This document shows positions 26,711-35,302 of a DNA stretch of 64,000 nt, in pieces. The DNA lies in NCBI GenBank assembly GCA_021776565.1, contig JAJFFQ010000020.1, positions 1 through 64,000 on the forward strand. The letters run 5' to 3'. The stretch is from Robiginitomaculum sp. GTDB taxonomy: Bacteria > Pseudomonadota > Alphaproteobacteria > Caulobacterales > Maricaulaceae. The notes beneath the pieces were generated by a model. The model had not been told where the DNA came from. It ran no database searches and was given only the letters and a program-made list of their open reading frames with translations. Position 1 is the stretch's first letter; every line of letters starts with the position of its first letter. The position numbers were made by a program, and so were the translations under genes.

Positions 26711-27513
26711 GGGTTTTGTCTCTTTTTTCTTGAAGTAAGGACGCGCTCTAATATCAGGGTGTGCAGAGCGGGGCCAGCGCAAATCACCCCGTCTTTTATA
26801 GTCTTTAATCTGTCATAACGAAATGGCTGCCCAGCCGGGTCAGAGATAATTGCGCCGGCCTCGGTTGCGATCAGATCAGCGGCGGCCAGATCCCAATCAG
26901 ACTTTGGGCGTAAAGTAAGAGTTGCATCCCAAAGACCAGCCCCCACCAGGGCGATGCGATAGGCCATGGAATTGCGTGCGCCCGTGTGCATTTTTGGCCA
27001 AGGATCAATCCAGCCCTTATGGGCAAACAGGCCATCACTGGCCAGCATGTTCATGCCTTCCAGTTGACTGCACGCGCTTACCGTTATGGCTTTGTTATTA
27101 CAGGTCGCACCACTGCTTGCTTGTGCGAAGAACATCTCGTCAAGTGCCGGATTATAAACCACAGCAGATAGGGGTCGCCCGTTCTCAACCACTGCGATGC
27201 ACACAGTAAAATGCGGTTTGCCTCGAATAAATGCACGGGTGCCATCAATGGGATCGACGACAAAAGTGCGTTTTGCACTTAACCGAGAGCCATCATCCGG
27301 GCTTTCCTCTGATAACCAGCCATAGTCTGGTCGAGCCTTACATAAAAAATCACGCAACAGCACATCGGTTTGCAGATCAGCCTGGGTGACAGGATGGTTC
27401 GGGCTTTTCTCGGTTACCGTGCCGGGATCAGAAAACCAGCTCATGGCGCAGACACCACCCAGCTGCGCCGCTTCTTGCAGGAGTTTAAGATCAGAGCGGT
27501 GCGCGGCGCTCAT
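26707..27513 (-). CDS. cysQ: 3'(2'),5'-bisphosphate nucleotidase / inositol monophosphatase family
   Basis: A 268-residue metal-dependent phosphatase. Motifs: EESPDD (metal-binding glutamate), DPIDGTRAF and SDWDLAAADLI. This motif set and length fit CysQ, which removes the 3' phosphate from PAP formed in sulfate assimilation. Inositol monophosphatase activity is the alternative. Coupled to pmbA and to DUF4170 by 4-nt overlaps. Confidence 0.88.
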   Translation of the reverse strand: MSAAHRSDLKLLQEAAQLGGVCAMSWFSDPGTVTEKSPNHPVTQADLQTDVLLRDFLCKARPDYGWLSEESPDDGSRLSAKRTFVVDPIDGTRAFIRGKPHFTVCIAVVENGRPLSAVVYNPALDEMFFAQASSGATCNNKAITVSACSQLEGMNMLASDGLFAHKGWIDPWPKMHTGARNSMAYRIALVGAGLWDATLTLRPKSDWDLAAADLIATEAGAIISDPAGQPFRYDRLKTIKDGVICAGPALHTLILERVLTSRKKRQNP

Positions 27514-28871
27514 TGTCCGGCGACGCTAAGGCCTTCGATCATCAGCGAAGGCGTATTGGTGCTATTGTGAAATTCCAGATCAGATGCGGCAACAAGGCGG
27601 GCATATATATCCAGCAAATTACCGGCAACCGTCATTTCATTAACCGCACCGGCACGCATCCCGTTGATGATTTCAAAGCCGGCAATACCCACAGACCAGT
27701 CACCGGTACCGGCATTAAATGACGGCCCAAAGGCATCGGTAACTAAAATACCTTTGCCCATATCAACCATGAGTTCGGTTGGAGATTTTGCCCCGGCAAC
27801 GATATGCACATTGCTGGTTCCCACCCCCGGTGGGCCGCCCAGGCCAAGGGCACCATGGCCGGTGGGCGCTTCGCCCAATTGTCGTGCCGAAGACAGCGAA
27901 TGAAGCCAGGTTGTCAAATGGCCATCCCTGACCAGTTGGCGTTTTTGCCTGGGCAAGCCTTCGCCATCCACGGCGGAGGAGCCAAGACCGCGAGTGCGAA
28001 ACGGGTCTTCAACAACATCAAAACCCGGCGTAAAAACCTGCTCCCCCATTTTGTCTTTCAAAAATGAAATACCGCGGGCAACGCCGGGGCCGGATATGGC
28101 CCCCAAAAACATGCCCAGCAGTGACCGGGCTGTGCGTGGTTCAAACATGATTGTCATACGGGCACTGGCCAGCTTGCTTGCGCCAAGGCGGGCCGCCGTG
28201 CGTGTGCCGGCCTCAAGGCCCACATCTTCGCAGGTGCGCAAATCCTCGGCCCAATGGGCGGTGCTTTGCGCCCAGTCGCGCTCCATCGCCCCATCGCGTT
28301 CCGCCAGCACCATGACACTGCGGCCGTGTGAGGTTTTTCGCCGTGCCGTTTCAAAGCCATTGCTGGCAAAGACATTTACAGAGGTCGCACTCCAGCCCGC
28401 CGATGCGCCGCCGGATTTGCTTACGTTTTTAACGCCAAGGGCAGCCGTCTCGGTAGCCAGGGCAGTGTGCGTCAAATGTTCAATATCGGGGATCATCGGA
28501 TCGAAAAGGTCAAAATCCTGATTTGTTGTTGCCAATTGTTCCAGGTCCGCCAAACTGCAATACGGGTCTTCGGGTGCCGCTTTGGCCATGGCGCACGCCC
28601 GGTTGGCCAGTTTTTCAAGGCCGTTCGTTGAGAGGTCTGATGAAGATATTCCGGCCTGACGTTTGCCGATCAATACCCGAAGGCCCAGATCCTGGCTCTC
28701 TGAACTTTCGACTTCCTCACGCGATCCTTCCCGCACAGACACATCCACGGCGCGTGATTGAACAATCACGGCCTCGGCGGCTGTAGCGCCATTATTGAGA
28801 GCCAGATGAACAAGCTCTTTGGCAAGCGGGGCAAACTGTGCCGTGTCAGGCGACTGATCTTTTGTATTCAT
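27510..28871 (-). CDS. pmbA: TldD/PmbA family metalloprotease component
   Basis: A 453-residue PmbA/TldE protein, the partner of TldD in the TldD/E complex that degrades unfolded peptides and matures modified peptides such as microcin B17. The family pattern SVREGSREEVESSESQ at the N-terminus and GLGGPPGVGTSNVHI at the C-terminal half are clear. TldE lacks the zinc site of TldD, and no HEXXXH is seen here. No tldD in the window. Start is the ATG at 28871. First gene of the pmbA-cysQ-DUF4170-exporter operon. Confidence 0.9.
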   Translation of the reverse strand: MNTKDQSPDTAQFAPLAKELVHLALNNGATAAEAVIVQSRAVDVSVREGSREEVESSESQDLGLRVLIGKRQAGISSSDLSTNGLEKLANRACAMAKAAPEDPYCSLADLEQLATTNQDFDLFDPMIPDIEHLTHTALATETAALGVKNVSKSGGASAGWSATSVNVFASNGFETARRKTSHGRSVMVLAERDGAMERDWAQSTAHWAEDLRTCEDVGLEAGTRTAARLGASKLASARMTIMFEPRTARSLLGMFLGAISGPGVARGISFLKDKMGEQVFTPGFDVVEDPFRTRGLGSSAVDGEGLPRQKRQLVRDGHLTTWLHSLSSARQLGEAPTGHGALGLGGPPGVGTSNVHIVAGAKSPTELMVDMGKGILVTDAFGPSFNAGTGDWSVGIAGFEIINGMRAGAVNEMTVAGNLLDIYARLVAASDLEFHNSTNTPSLMIEGLSVAGQ

Positions 28872-28913
28872 GGGCGCAGGTGTAACGCCGCGCCCTGGGT
28901 CTCGCAATCAGCT

Positions 28914-29321
28914 TTAGCCGACAAAAATGAAATACAGCAGCGCAACAGCTTCGGCCAGCAACGTCAAACCAGTAAAAACTATGCCATAAAACCGACCAAG
29001 AGGTCTTCCTTCGCCCGGAGTAGTAAAACCAAAGCCATGCGCATAGCGTGCTATTGTAAAAACAATACCGAAAATATGAATGACCAAAACAGGCGCGCCC
29101 AGCGCTCCCAGAGCAAACAGGCCGATCAAGGGAAGCGGTGCATATTCAGCGAAATTGGCATGAACGCGCATGGCGCTCAACATCTCTTCGCTATCGCCAG
29201 ACCCCAGGCCGATACCAGTTTTTTGCCGCATCTTGATGGCCCGAAAGCCCAAAATGAAAAGCAAAATCAGATTAAGCGCCAGATACAGCGCCGCCGCTTC
29301 GTGTGCAGTAAAGTCAAACAT
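28914..29321 (-). CDS. MAPEG family membrane protein
   Basis: A 135-residue four-helix membrane protein of the MAPEG (eicosanoid/glutathione metabolism) superfamily. The family pattern RxxxxHANFAEYAPL lies near 52-65 and the R-ARYAHGFGF block in the third helix. Bacterial members may be glutathione transferases, but the substrate is unknown. The start is the ATG at 29321. It lies just upstream of pmbA on the same strand, with about 40 bp between. Confidence 0.87.
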   Translation of the reverse strand: MFDFTAHEAAALYLALNLILLFILGFRAIKMRQKTGIGLGSGDSEEMLSAMRVHANFAEYAPLPLIGLFALGALGAPVLVIHIFGIVFTIARYAHGFGFTTPGEGRPLGRFYGIVFTGLTLLAEAVALLYFIFVG

Positions 29322-29482
29322 CAATAATCTCCCTGCCGGTTTGTTCCGGCGCTGTGCAATCATTGTCGTGCGGGGCTGAAACCGTCAAGCCATAGCCGCC
29401 AAACAAATATGAATGATGCCTGTCATGCTTGACGCAACCCACACTGTCTGAAACACAACCACGCCATAAACGGAGCACAATC

Positions 29483-30580
29483 ATGGGATTCAAATGCGGC
29501 ATAGTTGGTCTGCCTAATGTGGGGAAATCCACGTTGTTTAATGCGTTGACACAAACCGCGGCGGCGCAGGCGGCAAACTATCCGTTTTGCACCATTGAGC
29601 CAAACGTTGGTGAAGTGGCAGTTCCCGAACCACGCCTGGCCAAACTGGCCAGGATTGCTGGTTCCAAAGAGCTGATCCCGGCCCGGATGAATTTTGTTGA
29701 TATTGCTGGCCTGGTCAAAGGGGCGTCAAAGGGCGAAGGACTGGGCAACCAGTTTTTGGCCACCATTCGCGAAGTGGATGCGGTGCTCTATGTGCTGCGC
29801 TGTTTTGACGATGATGACATCACCCATGTCAACGGCCAGATTGACCCGTTGAGCGATATGGAAACCGTGGAAACGGAGCTGATGCTGGCCGATCTGGAAA
29901 GCCTCGAAAAACGTGTGGCCAGTGCCGAAAAAAAGGCTCGATCCGGGGACAAGGAAGCCAAGGTCGCGATAGCACTTATGGATATGGCGCTGGAGCAATT
30001 GCGTGAAGGTCATCCGGCGCGCTGCGCCGATGTACCAAAAGATGCCCGAAAGGCCTGGCGCGCATTACAACTTCTGACCTCAAAACCCATCATGTTTGTG
30101 TGTAATGTAGACGAGGGCAGCGTCGGCACCGGCAATGATTATTCGCGCACAGTTGAGGACTTTGCCAAAACCGATGGTGCGCCGGTGGTGGTCATCTGTG
30201 CACAAATCGAGGCTGAACTGGCATTGCTTGACGCGGGCGAGCGCACTGAATATCTGGCTGAGCTGGAACTGGACGAGCCGGGTCTGGATCGGCTGATTCA
30301 TGCGGGCTACCAGCTATTGGACTTGCAAACCTATTTCACCGTCGGGCCAAAGGAGGCCCATGCCTGGACGATTAAAAAAGGCATCAGTGCACCAAGGGCC
30401 GCCGGGGTCATCCATGGCGACTTTGAGAAAGGCTTCATCCGCGCCGAAACCATATCTTACGACGATTTCATCGCCTGTGATGGGGAGTTGGGAGCCAAGG
30501 AAGCCGGTAAAATGCGCGCCGAAGGTAAAACCTATATCGTCGCCGATGGTGATGTGCTGCATTTCAGGTTTAATGTGTGA
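29483..30580 (+). CDS. ychF: Redox-regulated ribosome-binding ATPase YchF
   Basis: A 365-residue Obg-family ATPase. G1 is GLPNVGKS at 9-16, the G4-like motif is NVDEG, and the C-terminal TGS domain carries YFTVGPKEAHAWTI. Length and motifs match YchF/OLA1 closely. The ATG at 29483 follows a GGAG site. The frame upstream to 29429 is not homologous. Confidence 0.97.
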   Translation: MGFKCGIVGLPNVGKSTLFNALTQTAAAQAANYPFCTIEPNVGEVAVPEPRLAKLARIAGSKELIPARMNFVDIAGLVKGASKGEGLGNQFLATIREVDAVLYVLRCFDDDDITHVNGQIDPLSDMETVETELMLADLESLEKRVASAEKKARSGDKEAKVAIALMDMALEQLREGHPARCADVPKDARKAWRALQLLTSKPIMFVCNVDEGSVGTGNDYSRTVEDFAKTDGAPVVVICAQIEAELALLDAGERTEYLAELELDEPGLDRLIHAGYQLLDLQTYFTVGPKEAHAWTIKKGISAPRAAGVIHGDFEKGFIRAETISYDDFIACDGELGAKEAGKMRAEGKTYIVADGDVLHFRFNV

Positions 30581-30742
30581 ATTAACCGCCTTTGTCTTTG
30601 AAAATAGAAACACAATATCTCATATGTCGTCATTTATGCGAAAGCCGATATGACGCCAGGGTTTTGACAATCAAATGCGCAACCAAACGAGCTTCATGCA
30701 AAGGTCTCACCCAATGCGAAGAAAATATTATAGAAAGGTGAA

Positions 30743-31501
30743 ATGGTGCAAACGCTGGCTTTATCTGTTGGGCTGATTGTCCTTGTATTGGGTGTGATTG
30801 CCCTGTTGGCCCATTATACGTTCTGGCTGCCGTGGAAGCCCCGTCACTGGCCGCGAGTGCTGATGTACCATGATGTCGGCGCGGGGGCGCAAGACGGGAT
30901 GAATATTCATCCACTTCATCTTGCAGACCAGTTGGCGGTTTTACAGCATAAACAATACCGGTTTGTCACCATTAGCGGGCTGGTACAGGGTCTGCATGAC
31001 AATTCAGATCATGTGGTGGCTCTTACCTTTGATGACGGGTTTGCCGGGCTATATCAACATGTGTTGCCGTTATTGAAGCATTATGATGCCTTTGCGACCA
31101 TTTATCTGGCACCGCGAATTGCGGGTATAACCATGCTGGATAATACGCAGATTTTGGCTATGCAAAATACCGGGCTGGTTGAGTTTGGTGCCCATACCAT
31201 GGATCATGTAAACCTGCTGAACATTGGTGACGAGGAAGCCATTGCGCAAATCAGAAATTCAAAAGATGCTGTTGAACAAATGACAAATGCGCAATGCCGC
31301 AGTTTTGCCTATCCCTTTGGCCGTTACGCTTCGCGCCATGTAAAAATGGTAAGGGAAGCGGGGTTTGAAAGCGCGGTAACAACCAAAAAACGCATTGTGG
31401 CAACACCAAACCTCTATGAAATTCCCCGATTATCCATGAACGGGGCGGCCAATGCCCTGCAATTTCATATTCAGTTCGGCACAGGCAAATACCGGGTATG
31501 A
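30743..31501 (+). CDS. Polysaccharide deacetylase (NodB-domain) membrane-anchored protein
   Basis: A 252-residue protein with one N-terminal membrane helix (about 5-27) and a NodB/CE4 domain. Motif 1 is TFDDGF (D97, D98), and the metal-binding histidines are H151 and H155 in HTMDH. Later the motif AYPFGRY supports the CE4 fold. It probably removes acetyl groups from a surface polysaccharide or LPS sugar in the periplasm. It overlaps the glycosyltransferase gene by 4 nt, which points to a glycan pathway. Confidence 0.87.
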   Translation: MVQTLALSVGLIVLVLGVIALLAHYTFWLPWKPRHWPRVLMYHDVGAGAQDGMNIHPLHLADQLAVLQHKQYRFVTISGLVQGLHDNSDHVVALTFDDGFAGLYQHVLPLLKHYDAFATIYLAPRIAGITMLDNTQILAMQNTGLVEFGAHTMDHVNLLNIGDEEAIAQIRNSKDAVEQMTNAQCRSFAYPFGRYASRHVKMVREAGFESAVTTKKRIVATPNLYEIPRLSMNGAANALQFHIQFGTGKYRV

Positions 31502-32256
31502 GCCAGATCGCCGCCAGTGTTTTTATTATTACGCTAAACGCCGGGGAAACCCTTGAGGCGGCCTTGAAAAGCGTGTCTGATTTTACCCAGATTGTTGTGG
31601 TGGATTGCGGTAGTCAGGATGAAACTCTGGCCATTGCCCGGTGCTATGCCCATAAGGTGGTACATCATGATTTTACAGGGTATGGGGCGCAAAAAGCCTT
31701 TGCCCTTGGTCTGTGCGAGCAGGACTGGGTGCTCAACATAGATGCTGATGAGCAGGCCAGCCCGGAATTGCTGGACAACATCCGTACGATAATGGTGGCA
31801 AACAAACCTGATGGCCTGATGGTGCCCGTGGTGGATAAAGTTTTTGGCCGCACTGCGCACCCGTTCACCCATGCCAACGCAAAAATCAGGTTTTATCGCC
31901 GCAAGCTGGCCCATTACCAATCAAAGCCAGTGCATGAAGCTGTGACGCTTGATGGTGTAACCCGGTACGCCAAGGGCGTGATTCACCATCGATCTGATGT
32001 GACCATTGCGGCTCGTTTGGCCAAAATCAATTTATATGCTGATTTGCGGGCAAAGGAAAAACATGCCGCCGGGCGTAAACCAAGCTTGTTAAAACTTGTT
32101 TTTGTCGGGCCTTTAATTTTCCTGAAAACCTGGGTTTTCCGGCGTCAGATACTGAATGGTAGAAACGGCTTTGTTCTCAGTGTGTTGAATGGGCATTATG
32201 CATTTTTGAAAGAAGCCAGACTGTTTGAATACGGGGAAAAAAAGGATAAAATGTAA
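31498..32256 (+). CDS. Glycosyltransferase family 2 (WaaE/KdtX-like)
   Basis: A 252-residue GT-A enzyme. The start VFIITLNAGETLEAALKSV and VVDCGSQDET are the family 2 donor site. DAD at 82-84 binds the metal. The later KIRFYRRKLAHYQSKPVHE block is typical of the WaaE branch that adds sugars to the LPS core. Coupled to the deacetylase upstream and to the GNAT gene downstream (one-base overlap, TAATG). Confidence 0.88.
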   Translation: MSQIAASVFIITLNAGETLEAALKSVSDFTQIVVVDCGSQDETLAIARCYAHKVVHHDFTGYGAQKAFALGLCEQDWVLNIDADEQASPELLDNIRTIMVANKPDGLMVPVVDKVFGRTAHPFTHANAKIRFYRRKLAHYQSKPVHEAVTLDGVTRYAKGVIHHRSDVTIAARLAKINLYADLRAKEKHAAGRKPSLLKLVFVGPLIFLKTWVFRRQILNGRNGFVLSVLNGHYAFLKEARLFEYGEKKDKM

Positions 32257-32828
32257 TGAATCTCATTGCTAAAACTCTGATCGGGGAATTTATCCGCCTT
32301 GAACCGTTGTGTGAGGCTCATCGCAAGGATATGCGCCCGGCGGCCAATGACCCTGATACATGGAAACGCTTCATCGTGCGCGGCGATGGCAAGCATTATA
32401 ATCACTGGTTTGATGGTATGCTGGCGGATCAGGTTAAGGGCAATGCCATTAGTCATGCGGTGATTGCGGACGGCAAAGTGATCGGCCACAGTGCCTATCT
32501 GGCCATTACGCCGCAGTTTGACCGGGTCGAGATCGGCAGCACATGGTATGCGAAGGAACATCGCGGCACTATGGTTAATCCGGAATGCAAGCTGTTGCTT
32601 CTGGGCCATTCCTTTGCGTGCGGCGCGGAACGGGTGGAATTAAAAACCCACCACAAAAATCTGCGTAGCCAGAACGCCATGGCCAAACTGGGCGCAGTGC
32701 GTGAAGGCACACTGCGCCACCACGCAAAATGCTGGGATGGAAGTTATCGCGATACAGTGTTTTTCTCGGTTCTGCGCGAAGAATGGCCGGGGATCAAAGC
32801 AGGTCTTGAGGCGCGGCTAATGATCTAA
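32256..32828 (+). CDS. GNAT-family N-acetyltransferase (RimJ/RimL-like)
   Basis: A 190-residue acetyltransferase with the RimJ/RimL-type layout. LEPL near residues 15-18 opens the fold, VEIGSTWYAKEHRGT carries the strand and acetyl-CoA loop region, and NLRSQNAMAKLGAVREG forms the C-terminal helix. Likely acetylates a protein N-terminus or small amine. The start overlaps the glycosyltransferase stop by one base, so it is the third gene of that operon. A role in sugar modification is possible but unproven. Confidence 0.87.
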   Translation: MNLIAKTLIGEFIRLEPLCEAHRKDMRPAANDPDTWKRFIVRGDGKHYNHWFDGMLADQVKGNAISHAVIADGKVIGHSAYLAITPQFDRVEIGSTWYAKEHRGTMVNPECKLLLLGHSFACGAERVELKTHHKNLRSQNAMAKLGAVREGTLRHHAKCWDGSYRDTVFFSVLREEWPGIKAGLEARLMI

Positions 32829-32865
32829 GAATTGTCCAAATAAATTGCATTATGAGTCAAAAATA

Positions 32866-32893
32866 TTGACTTTTTATCATTTTGGGTTACAGT
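32866..32893 (+). promoter_or_regulatory. Promoter of the candidate small RNA
   Basis: TTGACT at 32866-32871, 16-bp spacer, TACAGT at 32888-32893. It lies in the gap between the GNAT gene and the convergent DUF3800 gene, with no coding sequence to serve on the plus strand. Confidence 0.45.
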
Positions 32894-32899
32894 CTACTT

Positions 32900-32963
32900 A
32901 AATGGATTGGGAATGCCCGGTCGGCGCTGTGGTCTCGGTGAACACCGGGGCCTTTCGCTTTTT
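32900..32963 (+). ncRNA. Candidate small structured RNA facing the DUF3800 gene
   Basis: Between a promoter-like pair and a terminator lies a GC-rich segment of about 64 nt with no open frame. Its 3' hairpin pairs 32931-32939 with 32944-32952 around a gaac loop and runs into a T tract. A second possible pairing joins gcccggt upstream with accgggg downstream. It ends exactly at the stop codon of the convergent DUF3800 gene. Published comparative work (Weinberg and colleagues, from memory) described several orphan RNA motifs near DUF3800 genes, and this may be a related case. Alternatively it is simply the terminator region of the GNAT operon. Confidence 0.4.
32931..32963 (+). terminator. Rho-independent terminator (small RNA or GNAT operon)
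   Basis: Nine-bp stem ggtctcggt/accggggcc with two G-U pairs, tetraloop gaac, followed by tttcgcttttt. Confidence 0.7.
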
Positions 32964-33699
32964 AGGGAAAGGTTTTTAGACCGTACCCTATTGTTTTTCC
33001 TGAAGTTGAGCGTCGGAACTTTGTATTTACGACATCATAAGCTAAATTTTGTTGTTTGGGATTGATGTGATGTCTCCCAATTGGATGGGCTACCATATCG
33101 GCAAACTGTAATCCGGCAGAATTGTGTTTCTTGTCCATAAATATAATTTCTAAATTTGGCATTGGGCCAACATAACCAGCCCGGTCACATATACGGCGAA
33201 ATTCAAGTTCAAGGGCGTTATCCTCAGGCTTACCTCGGCTTTCGACCATGATATGCGTCAAAGCATCATTTTGACCGTGTTCGGTAAGGAACAACTGTAA
33301 TCGTTCCATACAAAAGGCCAATGCAATTTCATATGGATCATCAGGAGATGCATATGTGGTAACAAGTCTTGGCTTATCAATCACAGAGGCAATCAAGGTG
33401 AATTCAGTGTCGCTGATTAACGTGTTCAACGCTGGTAAAAACTGTTTACGAACGTTCTTGTTTAAAAGGATGTTAAAATCACCTTTTGCCTTTCTGATTT
33501 CATGGCTGTGCAGAATAACAGCGTCATGCCCCCAGAATTGAAATTTGAGATTTTGTATTTTAGGAACTACCTGCTCAACGTAAGGCTGCTTGTGAAAGAT
33601 ACAAAAGGCTAAGACGAAAACCGGGTATTCTCGGTCAATGTTCCTTAGCCCATGGTCGCCACTCTCATCGACATAAACAATATAGTCAGAGAAATTCAT
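32962..33699 (-). CDS. DUF3800 domain protein
   Basis: A 245-residue DUF3800 protein. The acidic start of the domain, YVDESGDHG (D11, E12, D15), and the later block KKHNSAGLQFADMVAHPIGR with its aspartate fit the RNase H-like/retroviral integrase-like fold predicted for the family. DUF3800 genes are scattered in accessory regions and sometimes linked to defence or mobile DNA. No function is established. The gene looks more AT-rich than its neighbours by eye (many AAA, AAT and TTT codons), suggesting horizontal acquisition. A candidate small RNA converges on its 3' end. Confidence 0.85.
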   Translation of the reverse strand: MNFSDYIVYVDESGDHGLRNIDREYPVFVLAFCIFHKQPYVEQVVPKIQNLKFQFWGHDAVILHSHEIRKAKGDFNILLNKNVRKQFLPALNTLISDTEFTLIASVIDKPRLVTTYASPDDPYEIALAFCMERLQLFLTEHGQNDALTHIMVESRGKPEDNALELEFRRICDRAGYVGPMPNLEIIFMDKKHNSAGLQFADMVAHPIGRHHINPKQQNLAYDVVNTKFRRSTSGKTIGYGLKTFP

Positions 33700-33752
33700 G
33701 CAGTAATGTTTTCACAAATTTCAATGCTCATCAATCAGCAATGCATAATTAC

Positions 33753-34829
33753 CTACTCCGCCGGATGGGCGTGTTTTTCCCGCTGCGCTTCGGCTGCGTC
33801 GCCCCACAACCGGGCTAGCGCGTGAGCGAGGCTTTTACGGCTGGCGCGCAAATACAGCGTATTGTCGCCAAGGCCATCGCGCAGGCGCACGTAAGCGCGG
33901 GGCAAATTATGATAAGGCATGCGGGGGAAAAGGTGATGAGTGGCATGAAAACGCAATCCCACCGGCGCCCAAAGGGTGGTGATAATCCTGTGTCCTGGCA
34001 CATCAACGCTGTCCAGAAACTGTTCGGCAACGCTCATTTGCTCTGGCCCAGGATTGCGATAGGCGTGAGCGGCCAAAGTGCGCAAGGAATTCAAGAGAAA
34101 AATTAGCACTGCCACTGCATACCACATGACCAGCGCCTTCACTGGCAAAATGTTGAACCAGACCAGTGCCATTGCGCCCCAGCCATAGGCAAATGCCATA
34201 AATTCCTGTGCAAACCACAGGGTTTTGGGGTCGCCCTTTTTGGGTGCAGCACGTTCATAGGTTAAATCAATGGTCAGCGATGAGGCCCGCCCCCAGATCA
34301 GTTTGCGCAAGGGCGGCAGAACCCATGATAGCGGTGCCAGAATGAGAAATCGCACCACAAAAAACCCGGGCAGAATAAAAATCAGAAACATATAGCCAAT
34401 AATGCCCGATGGATTTCCCGCGCCAAAGGGCAGATATTCGCCGTCTTCGGACGTGCCATAAACATCATGCACATGATGGTGGCGGTGTACGCCATGATAG
34501 GTGAAGCTGGGGATCAACATGGCAAAACCGCAAAGCAAATTCCACACCAGTCGAAAGAACCCGAACGTGCCGGTTTTCAAATGGGCCAACTCATGGGTAA
34601 ACAAGACGGCGCGATATAAAAACAAGGTGGAGATCAAAATTCCGACCAGAGCTGGCACAGACAAAACCGGAAAAATGACAGCAATAACAAGCCCAGTCCA
34701 ACCCAATGCAACAGAGATCAGAAAATCCGGCCAGTAAATACGCGGATCCGGTTTCATCAGATCAGCAACCAGCTTGTTGGCCTCGTTCACAGGAAAGGCG
34801 TTGTTGTCGCGCTCAATGGCCATACTCAT
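33753..34829 (-). CDS. Membrane fatty acid desaturase
   Basis: A 358-residue di-iron desaturase. Three histidine boxes are present: HELAH at 79-83, HRHHH at 115-119, and HATHHLFP near 295-302. Hydrophobic segments flank them as expected. It introduces a double bond in acyl lipids. Position and carrier (phospholipid or CoA) are not predictable, although the Delta-9 or sphingolipid-type branch is possible. The ATG at 34829 is preferred to the in-frame TTG at 34883. Confidence 0.9.
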   Translation of the reverse strand: MSMAIERDNNAFPVNEANKLVADLMKPDPRIYWPDFLISVALGWTGLVIAVIFPVLSVPALVGILISTLFLYRAVLFTHELAHLKTGTFGFFRLVWNLLCGFAMLIPSFTYHGVHRHHHVHDVYGTSEDGEYLPFGAGNPSGIIGYMFLIFILPGFFVVRFLILAPLSWVLPPLRKLIWGRASSLTIDLTYERAAPKKGDPKTLWFAQEFMAFAYGWGAMALVWFNILPVKALVMWYAVAVLIFLLNSLRTLAAHAYRNPGPEQMSVAEQFLDSVDVPGHRIITTLWAPVGLRFHATHHLFPRMPYHNLPRAYVRLRDGLGDNTLYLRASRKSLAHALARLWGDAAEAQREKHAHPAE

Positions 34830-34939
34830 ATATCCATTTTTTTGCAGGATGTTCTCAATAGGAAATAATGCGGGTTTGGGCAAGCGCAGGCAACAAGATG
34901 TGCGGCTTTGTCACATACTCTATTTAATGCTTTGCAAAT

Positions 34940-35164
34940 TTAATCGGGGGAGCAACACGCTGCCTCTCCGGTTTCTTGTGTCAATTGCATCGGTGGGCAT
35001 GGATGCGTCCCATAAGAACAAAACACACAGCAATCCCCGGCCAGGGGTTTGAGTACCGCCTTGCAATGCACACAGTCATAAAAATACTGACAGGCGTTTG
35101 TTGGCATGGTCTCGGTGGTTTCGCCTCCGCATTTCGGGCAGGTGATGGTTGATGCTGATTGCAT
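34940..35164 (-). CDS. GDCCVxC domain small cysteine-rich protein
   Basis: A 74-residue protein with an N-terminal CPKCGG pair, a DCVHCK pair and the diagnostic GDCCVFCSYGTHPCPP block at 43-58. NCBI names this group 'GDCCVxC domain-containing (seleno)protein' because some members have selenocysteine in the motif. Here all are cysteine codons. A metal- or redox-linked role is likely, and mercury or copper contexts are often seen elsewhere. No such neighbour here. Start at ATG 35164. Confidence 0.82.
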   Translation of the reverse strand: MQSASTITCPKCGGETTETMPTNACQYFYDCVHCKAVLKPLAGDCCVFCSYGTHPCPPMQLTQETGEAACCSPD

Positions 35165-35247
35165 GTTTTTTAGCGCCAAATTGATTATTCACAGACCCTA
35201 GCGCACGTCGCACCAATAAAGAAACACTTCAATTTACGCCTCGCCCC

Positions 35248-35276
35248 TTGGCATTGATGATCGGGACGGTTACACA
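35248..35276 (+). promoter_or_regulatory. Possible carB promoter
   Basis: TTGGCA (35248-35253), 17-bp spacer, TACACA (35271-35276), just upstream of carB. Moderate match only. Confidence 0.4.
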
Positions 35277-35302
35277 CGCCAAAATCTAACGGGACTTCAT
35301 CC

